Under the pieces are notes generated by a model. It was not told where the DNA came from and searched no databases. It worked only from the letters and a program-made list of their open reading frames with translations. From Sextonia rubra (taxonomy: Eukaryota > Streptophyta > Magnoliopsida > Laurales > Lauraceae), in the NCBI GenBank assembly GCA_037013555.1, contig JASUAD010000024.1, forward strand, positions 10,050,221 to 10,114,220: a stretch of 64,000 nucleotides of DNA, given 5' to 3'. The translations under genes were made by a program, and so were the position numbers. Below, piece by piece: positions 23,901-35,900 of this stretch (the stretch's first letter is position 1; the number at the start of each line of letters is the position of its first letter).

Positions 23901-26900
23901 AACTACCATAAAAAAGTTCTAAAGCATTTTGACTCAAATGTAATGTAAATTGGCCAAGTCCATGAATGTGCAGACTCAGTGGACTCACCCTAGTCATGTG
24001 GGACTTGGCATAGTCCCATGATTCAAGTATGAGTCCCATAAGATCTGACTTACTTAGGGACAAGTCTGAGTTGATTTTTAAATCCATGTTAGGGCTATGT
24101 GTGTGTTGGGCTTGGTATCTAAACTTGTATAGAGTTTGTAACATTTTTTTAAAGGAATTTCCACAAATGAAAATTTCTAGATAAAAAAAAATGAAAAAAC
24201 TTTCACTACTTTAATTCCGGTGAAAAAAATTGTCAATATTTGTCAGTGCCAGTGGGTCCTAAACATGGATGGGTCATATGCCAAAAGTCACACTGATCTG
24301 GCAGTTCTAAGCCCTCTACTAGATAATTTCTTTAGCATGAATATTCTGTGCTGGATCATTTACATGCATCTGTTTATAGGGTGATGAGCTAACAGCATAA
24401 CTGCACAAGAAGTTCTATGGGGCTCGCTGAATATACATGCCAAACAAAGAGATAAGGACAATGGAAAGGTATTTGGATGGATGGCTTAAACGTCATGATA
24501 ATCAAATGAAGATAGTTATGAACATCAGGCTTTGAAAGTTCAAGTAAGAGGGTTAACTCCTCTAGGATCAATCCTGGTATGAATCAGACAGTCAATCTCA
24601 CCCTTGGATTTTAGCACACGAACTACTTTATCATCTGATCTTGGTGATATCTTTATCCACTATTTGTGATGCATGACAAACCCATGACCACATGGGTCAG
24701 ACCCAGTCTATTAGGCCCAGTCCATGTAGTTAAAGTTTTAGTTTATTTCATTTAAAGTTATTTTAGCTTATTTTATGGTTTACATTTTATTGAATGTTTT
24801 CATCCTAACAATCAAAATATTTGGATGGTCCAAATTAGATCTAGGTTTAGTTTTCTCCTATTTAAAGAAATTGTGATGCTTCTTCGAGGTTCAGATTAGA
24901 CAATGATGATGAAGATTGAGTTCTGGATCATCTTCAAGTTCTCTTCGTTCTCTTTGAGTTCGCTTCGCTTCTGGTGATTGGAGTTTGGTATGAGGTCAAT
25001 TTTTTGGTGAATCCAGACCTTATCACGATTTCTTACATCTCTATTCTACCTGCCCCACATCTCATACTCCATTCTGTATTAATTTGACAAGCAACTGGCT
25101 GCATCCAAATATTTAACATGACTAGTTGCATGCATGGAACAAAATATCAGCCACTAAGCAGCATAACGGCCAATATATATGGCGTAGCAGTCATGGCCAC
25201 CATGCTAAATCCACAATAGCAATGCTAGCAATTGTGGCAGCCCATCTCAGCCACCACAAAGCCGTACCTCCTGCTAAAGCCACTACGAGACCATATCAGC
25301 CTATATGTAGCAGCGAGCTGAGTCAACTTTTGACTACACTCTAAACTCAGGTCTCTAAAGTCAGAGGTACATTGTTTGTTTTGATGAATTCATTTTGTCA
25401 TTTATATTTTAACTTTATTTAAATATTACTTTATATATTTATCGATTTTGTGTTCTCTACAATTGTGTTGAATATAGAAATGCATAACAGTGATGATATA
25501 GCACAGTTTGATTAGAAGCATTTTATTAGTTTCTAAGTTAGTATACCTAACCAACATGAATAAATGTGAAATATATATATATCAATACCATTATTCTATA
25601 TTCATATAGCGATAAGGACCTCTATGGAACGAGGAGACCGCTACGCCCTCCTACAGTAGTTACTATTGAAAACAAACATCAAATTCTAACATTTTCCACT
25701 TATTTTAGCACTTTTTTCAATTTACACTGCTACATATCACCTGCTAATAGCATTTTGGTCGCCGGCCGCTAGACCATCTACGCTCACCGCAACTGCTAAG
25801 TTGATCCTTGGTTGCATGTGACCCTTTCCTTTAGAACACATTGTCTTGAAATTTAAGCCAAATTATGGTAATAAATATGCCTATGGGAACAGAAATCAAA
25901 TCCTAAGCATTGCACTGCATGATGTGCAGCTGCATTGTAGTGCATACTACTAAATATGAAGTGGCCTCCTCAGCAAATGCATGAGCATGCAAACTACTAA
26001 GATAAAAATGCCTCTTGAAAAATGACAAGAGTTGCATACCTCATTCCCAGCAGGATGAAAGCCACCACCTCCATAATCTGTGAACTGATCAAAACGGTGA
26101 ACAGGACCAGAAACCCGTCGATCCCACAGGACCCCATTCCATAGAAGCATTATGTCCAAAGGACTGAAATGTATAAGAGATTGCACATGCCCACGAACTG
26201 GCCCTGATGGAGTTGAGGAGCTATCAGTGAGTTTCAGATCCAAATTACCTGTTTGGACATCATACAAACGAACTTCACGTCGTGATGACTCTGATGACAG
26301 TGCTGCAAACATTGCCCCTGAGTGGCTGAACTGTGCTGCCTTGCACCCTTCAAATGGAGGATACATGGGCCCACCGGACAACGATGATGCATCCCATAAC
26401 CGAACGTCATGGGTGCCCGAAGAAAGCAACAATTGAGTGTCCCTAGACAAAGCCGACTTCACAAATATCACCGATGACTGGTGGCAAGAATGGCTCTCCA
26501 CAACATCTCCACTGTTTGTGTCAAATATCTTGACCTCCCCAGTATGGCAGCCAGTTGCAATCCGAGAGTAATCTTCAAGAAAAGTAATGCATGACAAGAG
26601 GAAAGTTTCATCCCTGCAAGAGCGCAATGGCTTGAATCTGCTGTACACAAACTGACGATCCCTGCGGAAGCCATGGCTCCCACCATACTTGTGCTTGAAC
26701 TCACGAGTACTTAGTCGAGCTGTTATGTTTGTGGGAGCATCGAGGTTGTGGCTAGGTTCAGGGCATACATGAGGATGAAAGAGAGAGAGTGGTGGCAAGG
26801 TCGTAATAGGAGCAGGGCATTGGCGATGCTGATGCTTCAGATACTGCACCACCAATGAGTCAAGCGTCACACGCTCTGCATTGCCAGCTTGTGGATCAGC

Positions 26901-29900
26901 TAGAAGACCAAGTTGTGGGGTAGAGGGCGTTGACAGACCCATCAGAGTGCCATGATAGTGGACATCATCAGCATTTTCAGCAGGAATACTAATAGGCGTT
27001 GGTCGCCCATATGGATACCGCACATTCGAACATGAAGTTACAGGAACTGCCACAGAATCCATTTGTTGGCTGCCTTTACAGGCAGTGTTTGGTGTCTGGC
27101 AGACTGGAGAGTAAAATCCGTCAGATGTAGCAGTTCGCTTTGCTGGCGATGAAAAACAAATATCCTTCGAGTCCATTAGTTTCCGCTTCATAGGCAACAC
27201 AATTGGAGTTTTAAATAGGGATTCTAAATCTGAGTTGGGCTTAAGAAAAGAGGGTGATGGAGTTTCTGCAGCCCCAACAGGGGCACACAGGTTTTTAGAA
27301 GAACTGAGTGCCTTGTTGATTGATGATGGATAAGATGGGATCTGGATTTTTGCATGAGAGCTGACTTTAGATGAGAAAACCAATGGCTTCTTCATTGACA
27401 CTGATGAATCATTTTTTACACGGGGTATCTGACCCCGTGACACCAACTTTGATGTATCAGAAAGAAATCCTCCAGAAGCACGGCTGGATGGCCACTGAAG
27501 TTGTATTGACGAGGTTTCTTGGAAAGCAGTTTGGTGAAGGAGAGGAGTCGGTGATGCTAGGGGAAGCAGAGGCGTCAGCTGCGCCTCCTTCAGCAGTGAT
27601 GCAGCAGTAGCAGTCAAGCCAGATAACTGGAGATGCTCGTGTATAAGTTGTAACAGCTCCCTGTAATTCATGGTAAAGACAAACCATAAGAACAAAAAGG
27701 CAGATAGATCGCATAGAACGAAATTGCATGATAGATTCTGAGAGACAAACACCTTGAATGGTAAGTAATAGGAGTGGCAGCAGCAATTGCTGCTCTTTCA
27801 ATACGCCTTAAAGTAGGGGCTGCAGCATCAGTGGCTGCTAATGAACTTGCTCGTCCAGAATTTGTTACAATCTGCAAAATATACATATCATTAAGTGAAC
27901 CCTTACATGTTAAAATTCTTAAATCAATAATTAGCAGTGCATTAGCAAGAAAAAGAAGAGCACCACAAGGACATGCATGTGAAGGTTGATCCTTGCATAA
28001 TCGGGTGTGAAAGCTGGGCCTAAAGATACTTACAGAAATAAGCTCAATAGCGACTTGGGCAAGTTCAGCTTGCCACCTGCCCTGCTCAGTTCCTGATGCC
28101 TGACTGCCAGAATCACGAATGAGTTCTGACAGCTTCTTTCCCACCTACATCATAATGAGTCAGGTAAGGATTTAACACAAATAAAATACCAGTTTGAATT
28201 GTCACTGTCGCATTTGCTAGTTTAAAACGACATGGCTGACTGCTGATATTTTGTTAGATAGTAAGTACACACAAAAGGTGAACATAGAGTGGTAAGAAAA
28301 GGAAAGGACCTCAAGATGTTAGAAAGAACCATAAAAGAAAGTAGTAACAGTAGCAGAAATTCTCTTGACGATGAAGTCTTCCCAAAAACTCTAGTCCAAA
28401 AACCAGAAAAGGTTGAATTTACACAAGGGGCTCTCAAGGGTTTGCCAAAACCCAAACAGGTTGAAAAGTGACTACAATCATGTTTGAATTATAGAATGCG
28501 AAAAAATAAAAAGGAAAAAGAAAAATGATTTGGAATGGGAACATGGATTCACATCATTCCACACGTAGGAAGAAAAACTAAAACCGTCTTTAAGAATCAT
28601 GTGGTGACATATATAGGCATGCTTGTGCTTGTTGTACACCACAAAGGAGTAAGAAATCCTTTTTACTGAAATTCAGTATTCAACGACTTAGACCCTCCTC
28701 TAATCAACTATCACTAGCAAAAACTTTTTTTCCAACTTCTATGGATGAGACTTTTGTAATTTCAGAATAAGATGCCACATCGGGCCTGATTAATAAGAGA
28801 ATATCTGAAGAAAAACAACTTGTTGACTCCAATTATAATTGCTTAACCCTTGAGGGTAGCTCAGTTGGTCTAGAACCACGGTTTGCTCCTAGAGGTTGTG
28901 GGTTGCAATTGCGCTACCATACTAGGCCCAAGGAATTTTTTCGGCTCTCCCAGGCCCAAAGGGATTAGTTCTGACCAAAAGTTGGGACACCCTTTGGCTA
29001 TCCAGTGCACACCATGCGCACTCGGGGTGGGGCACCCCCCCACCCCCCAAACCAACCAAAAAAAAAAAAAATGTACCCGTTCACCAAGTTTGGATCTCAT
29101 CCAAATGGACTGGACTGTTGGATCAACTGCACGCCCATTCGAATGAACTGTGCACCGTTGGAGCTTGTGGGCCCAGATGGAGATTATAGAGGTAAGGGAT
29201 GGTGTTATTATTATTATTTTTTTTTTTTTTTTTTTTTGTGCAAAGAGGAGGAGCTCAAGGAGATCTTTCAATCCCCCTGGTCCCAGTCCCAGGTGAGGCC
29301 CTACATCAAGGTGCGCAGAGTCATACAGTGCACGCAGCACGCACTAGATGACATAAATATATAGGGCTTTGATCCTATGAGAACTGTTCTCATGCACCTA
29401 CCGTGAAAACTTTTTATAAGCCCACTTGTAGGTCTCATTTGGTGATGGGACTATGGGGGGTGGAAAGATCTATATGGGACCACCCCAAATATCAAGCTCA
29501 GCCCCAATCATGTCGCTAACCCCTTCATCTATGGCCTACAAACCCGGTCCATTCAGATTAGTGCACAGTCAATCGAACGGTCCAATAAATTCAAATTTAA
29601 CCGAAACTTGGGGCATGTGATTTTCAGGTTGTATTGCAAGGTTTGGATTGAGTGATAAATGGGCCCCACCTAGAGTTCTCACAAAAAATGGTGAGAACTA
29701 GTTCTCATAGGATTATTTCCCATATATATCTATGGAGAATTAACCATTTTGGTGAGGGACACTCCTTTTTTGGAAAGTATTAATGTGCAAAAGGACAAAA
29801 CCATCACACCTCACACACTTTTTTTACGTTAATAGGTCTAAAAAAGGATATATATATATATATATCAGAAGCACCTATATATATATCACTAAGCACCTAC

Positions 29901-32900
29901 ATGTGTGCATGTGTGTGTATGTATGTGTACATATCGCTAAGCACCTACATATGTGTGCATGTGTGTGTATATATACAGAGTAATGCTCATGTACATTCGG
30001 ATCTATCAAAACCCAATGGGACCTGTGTAAATAGGAGGGGTTTTATCGATGAGCAATGCTCCTGTACAAGCTTCAATTACAGTTTTATGGTACAAGCCAC
30101 CTCGTGGGCATATGTGTGTTTGTATATGTATATATATAGCTTTCATGTGACTTGAACCCACAACCTGAAAGTTGCAATAGTGGGCACCTAACACTCTTGC
30201 GCAAAAGCACCTATAGCAATTATCAAAGTAGCAAACACGATGATTGCTCACCTGAAGCTTCGTTAATATGTGTGCAATTGTGCCATCTCTGGCTAAACCA
30301 AGGAGGACTCGGCATGCAAGAGCACGGAGGCAGTCTAGAGCAGCAGGAGAAGTAAAAATTCGTGGACGGAGGAGATGCAAGAGAACTTTTATGCCATTGT
30401 TGGCACGGACAGCCTCCCTAGCTTGATGATACCCCTGTTCTAACTGTGCAGCAAGGCCAGCACAACCTGCTCCAGGACCTAAAGATATCCTACGATCTCC
30501 AACAACTCCAGAGGCAACAGTAGGCACAGCTGTCAGAGAACTATTGCCCAAAGATGGTGTACCTAGTGCTGCAGCACTGCTTCGTTCTACTGAAATAGGT
30601 TCCCCATTCCGTTCCCTCAACTCGCTCTGGCTGGGAATGGACGCACTTCGATCTGAGAAATTTCTTTCAGCATTCCTATCTCTAGCATCTGTGGCAGGAC
30701 CATTTAAAGTATGAACTGAAGCAGAATGTTGGCCTTGTGCAGTAACAGGAGGTTTATTACTGATGGAAGGAGGAGGGCAAACAAGATTAACTAACACATT
30801 CAACGCAGGATGAATCACCTGCGAAATAGAAGTAAATGCATCAAATCTAAGAAGGTTGCATCCCTTCTTTTTTCTTTTCCCTTTTTTTTTTTTTTTTTTT
30901 GGAATTGTAAGGTCATATCCATGCAATAGAAAGAACTCAAAACTTATGATAACAACAATAGTGAAAAAGATGAAAAACTGCTATTACCTCAGGATCCACG
31001 TAACCAGCACCATTGGCTGCATCCAGAATCACAGCCATACCAACGCGTTCATTGCTCAATGTGGCATTGACAATTGGCTTACGGCTGTAAGGAACCAATG
31101 TAACAATATGCAAAACACCCAATGCGTATTGGGCTAAGTCATGCAGATGACTGTCAACAGGTGGGGCCTAGAGAAACAAGACAAGTAAAGTAACCTTAAA
31201 ATGCATAGAAATAAAATAATAATAACGTAAAACAACTATAGATAGCAAACCTGACACAATTCCAACATTATGATATGCCCATTAGAGCTTAAGAACTTGT
31301 CCACCGCAGCCCAACGAGCTCTCACAAATGCAGGACCCAGCTTTCGATCACGTTGGATCTGAAGAAAAACAGCATCCATGGCCTCATTGCTGATGTCCAG
31401 TGGCTTATAGGCAGCCCTTGCAACATTTCGAGCAACACTCCTATTTTTATTAGGACGAAGAGAATCTACAAGCAACAGGAGATGTGCTCTGAAGTATTGG
31501 CGCAGTGCAAAGCAGGTGTGGTAAGCTATCTGCTTCTCTGACGCAGTCAGAACTTCCGCTGGTGATCGATCATTTCGAAGGGACCCCAGATTAGACTGGG
31601 CCAATGTTCCAGAATTAACACCTGATCTAACAGAGGCTGCACTATGTAAAAGGTTGAGCATTTTTTGCAAACCATCCTGTGCATCAAAAGAATCCAGGAT
31701 TGCCCTGAAGACAAATGCAGCAGCAAAGAATACAGCTGCATTTTTTCTGGCTTGATCTTGGGAACATTCCAAAAGCTGAAGAGCCAACTCAACCACCTGA
31801 TGGACAACTTCCGAAGGAAGAGCACACACGCGTTCCATAATTCCCTGCAAGCACATTAAAGCAAATATGAAAAATTTGGGAGAGGAAGGGGGAGGAGGAG
31901 AAAGGAACAAATTCTTGCTGTAGCACTGAAACTTTCACAGTTTGACTGATAGGGTCTCGATATCAATGCCAGAGAAAAGAGCTCACATGAACAGGAAATA
32001 TGGTGAGGAAGGCATGAAAGGGATGTTCCAGAAGGGTGATACAGAAGGATAATTAAAGGAGCAGTGGGGTGATGATGATGTGCAGGAGACATCAGAACAT
32101 GCAGTGGTTGCCTCATAAAATTTTACAGTGTGGAAGGGCTACTGGTGTTTCGGTGAATAAATGTAGACGGGGATGGCAGCGATGGTGGAGTTTGCACAAA
32201 GAAGGAGTAAAACAAAGCTGAAAGAAAGGAAAAGCAAAAAGAAAGGGGGTGAGAGAGCTTAACAGCTTGTGCTGTTCCATGAACTACGAGAGGGGCAAGA
32301 ACCAGCAAATGGAGAAACCTAGCTCAGGGAAGGGAGGAAGGAGGACTCGAGACTTTATCAGGTTCTAAGTGAAGACTATAACATGGAATGTAAGGGATTT
32401 AGGGGGAGCCCTTCCCAAGATGGTGGTCAAAGGGATAATAAGGAGACAAAAGGTGCAGATTACTTTGATCCAAGAGTCCAAATTAAAGGAGGTAAATGAA
32501 AGAATTGTAAAAGAAATTTTGGGTAGCAGGTTTAAATGGTGGGTGGCTATCAAAGCAGTGGGATCAGCAGGTGGGGACTATATTGTGGGACTCTCACACG
32601 GTTAAAGTTTTGAATAGTTGGAGTGCTGTGTTCTCTATTTCAGTATTAGTTGAGGATCCGTCCAATAAATGAAAGTGGCTTATAACATCTGTTTATGGCC
32701 CTAATACAGCCAAAGTAGAAAAGAGTTTTGGAAGGAGTTGGATGTGATAAGAGGAAGATGGGACGGTGCGTGGTGCGGTGTATTGGAGGAAACTGGAATA
32801 TAGTAAGGTTCCCTAGTGAAAATCAGGAGCAAGCAAAACTACAGAAGAGATGAAGCTTTCTCAGACTGGACAAATTCAAAACACTTGTGGATTTGCCATT

Positions 32901-35900
32901 GGAAGGAGCATCCTTCCTTGGTCTAATCACCAGAGCCTGCCAATCTTGTCAAGGTTGGATAGGTTTTTGGTCTCAAATGATCAGATGGATCTATACCCGG
33001 ATGTATGTCAATTAGCCTTCCAAAGATTGCTTCTGATCATTGCCCTATCATGCTTGATTCTAATCCTGACAAGGTAAGGCCCAGTTCCACTTTGGTTTGA
33101 GGTAATGAGGTTGGAGAAAGGAGCTCTGGAAAAGATTTATGGATTGGTGGAAGGAAATGAAGGTAGAGGGTTGGGGGGTTATAGTTTGGCTACTAAGCTT
33201 AAATTGTTGAAGCTGAAAATCAAAGAGTGGGCTAAAAATAACTTTCGAGATGTGGGACTGCAGAAGGCTTACTTGTTAGAAGAGATTCAAATCCTTGATA
33301 GGAAAGAGGAATCTGGACAGCTGACTTTTGAAGAAACAAGAACAAACCTCAAAGAAGAATTTCAAAGAAAGGTGAGGAACAGATTGTGGAGACAGAGATC
33401 AAGATGTAAATAGTTGAAAGATGGGACAAGAACATCAAGTTCTTCCACAGGATAACTTCTTCTAGAAAGAGGACAAATAGAATAGTTTCTCTGGTGGATG
33501 GGGAAAGAAGGCTAGAAATCAAGGAGGAAATACTTAATCATATTGAGGAGTACTTCGTCCCCCTTTATTCTAAGGATGCGTGGGAAAGACCTTCCTTGGA
33601 TATCTTGGAGTTTGCAAGAATAGGGGATGAGAAGGGTCAATGGCTAGAATGGAAATTTGAAGAGGAGGTTCTGATGGTGGTAAAGCTCCGGGTCCCGATG
33701 GCTTCCTTATGCTTTCTTCCAAAGGTTTTGACTTACGTTGAAAGATGATATTCTTAACTTCTTGGAGGAATTTCACAATAGGAGGAGGTTGCCCAAGGGC
33801 ATGGGAGCCTCTTTCATGGTTCTCATTCCGAAAAAGGAGGGGGGTATAAGTATAAAAGACTTCAGGCCCATTAGTTTTATTGGAGTGTTTATGAGATCCT
33901 AGCTAAGGCTTTGGCAGCACAACTTCAGAAGATTTTGACACATATAATATCTGATGAGCAAGGAGCTTTTGTTAAAGGAATGCAGATTCTGGATGGAGTC
34001 CTTGCAGCAAATGAGTGTGTTCCATAGTGTGAAATTCATTTTGTTTCGAACAAATTTCCAAACATACCGAAACAAAACAGCCCTACACAACTTTTTTGTT
34101 AAGATTTTGGTCAACGTTGGTTGATTTCGGAAATTTTGGTCAATTTTGGAAATTTCGTCCAAAATTATTTTTAAAAGAGCTCGCTGAGATTTTTTTTTTC
34201 CTTAAAAGCCTCAACCCCAACCCCCTAAGCCCTCTTTCAAACAAAAATAAAGGAATAAATTAGAAGAAGAAGAAGAAGAAGAGCTCCACTTAGAATAAAT
34301 TCCCTAATAAAATTCCACTTAAAATAAATCCCTAATCAAATCTCCACAAGGGTATATATATATTTATAATTATATTTTTTCCAAAACGTAAGTCAGAAAA
34401 GTTTAACTGAAATTTCCGAATCAGCCGAGAATTTTCATTTGGAGGCCAAACCGAAAAGGCATCTAAAACAAAACTCACAACTATGGCGTGTCCACTCAAA
34501 GGACAAGGAAAGAAGACAGGGTCTTATTTGCAAGCTTGATTTGGAAAAGGCCTATGATAGAGCAGACTGGTGCATCTTGCAATACCTTTTATATAGGATG
34601 GGGTTTGGTGTGAAGTGAAGAAATTGGATTAAATAATGCATGACTTCAGCTACATTCTCCATTATGATTAATGGTAGCCCAAAAGGCTTCTTTCAAGCTC
34701 AAAGAGTAAGGCAAGGAGATCCATTATCACCTTTCCTCTTTGTAATTGTAGCAGAGGCTTTGAGCAGGATGATGAAAGCAATAGAGAATCAAGGACTAAT
34801 AATAGGATTCAAAGTGGCTGCTACAGCTCCATCTGCAATTTGTAGAAGACACCATCATCTTTTGTGCAGCTTCCAAAGACCAAATTAGGAATGTGAAAGT
34901 CATTCTAGTTTGTTTTGAAGCATTGTCAGGCCTAAAGATTAATTGCTTCAGAAGAGAAGTGATAGGGATAGAAGTTGAGGACTTGGCGATATGCCAGCTT
35001 GCAGATGTTCTAGGATGCAAAGTAGGATCCTTCCCAGTTAAATATTTGGGCCTTCCTGTGTGTTTAGGACCAGCTAATAAATCAGCTTGGAATCCGGTGG
35101 TGGAAAGGATGGAAAAGAAATTATATACATGGAAAGCTAATTAACTTTATATAGGAGGAAGGATAACTCTTACAAAAGCAATGATGACAAACAGTGGCGG
35201 ACCCATGTCTTGACTACCTAGGACAGTCACCCCAGATTGCATCATGAAATTCCACAAATTAGTAATGGCCGATTGGCCCATGCCCCACATGTCTCACAGG
35301 GGAACATTTAATCCAATTCATCATCATTTTGATTATGGACTCTCTCCCCTTTCTCACATTGGGAAGAAGGATAGATGATCGTTGCTGCTTCTCTTCCACA
35401 CTTTGGTATCAACTATTCCTGCAATAGCAGGTTTCCCAAAGAAGAGAAAAGATCAGCCTCTCTGCATCTCTCTCGCACTTCCTATTTTTCTATTGGCTTT
35501 CATGCATGCACTTCAGATGAGAGATGGTAAGCTTGGAACTCTACCCAGCTGTGCCTGTGTCGTATAGATTGTACTTTTGTGCCCTAGAGTAGGAAAGAGG
35601 AGAGATTGAAAGCGTAAGCTTTCTTACTTTGAGAAAATGTAAGAAAGGAGAACAAGAACTTGCTATCTGTTTGTTTGCTCTTGATCATTCTTATTTCATT
35701 GATTTGATGGATCATTCTTATTTCGTTGATTTGATGGGTTTAAGTCATTAAATTCTTGATTGGATCGTTTGCAGAACTGGTATGTGGTATCAATGTATTG
35801 TATGACTGTTGGATTGTTAGATGGTGGGAACTACAGTGGATGGGCGATGGAGCAGAATCTCCCTGGGTAGGCCCTAATGGCATGAGTTATTTAGGGCCAC

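Larger units (their letters stand above)
28145..30251 (-). other. DCAF1: DCAF1 intron 10 (2.1 kb)
   Basis: Bounded by CAG|GTGAGC and GTAG|GTGGGA. It holds a SINE (28846-29240), a MITE (29372-29713) and an AT/GT-rich microsatellite region (29846-30140). Otherwise unremarkable. Confidence 0.9.

Noticed and set aside
27661..27752. Upstream extension of the large frame (MFVSQNLSC...) as the true start of a 600-residue protein
   Set aside because: A clear TTACAG acceptor at 27663-27661 and the conserved TYHSRELLQL junction show that this is intron 12 read-through.
28853..28925. Functional tRNA gene
   Set aside because: Only the A-box half resembles a tRNA. No acceptor stem or clover-leaf can be formed, and a SINE body follows.
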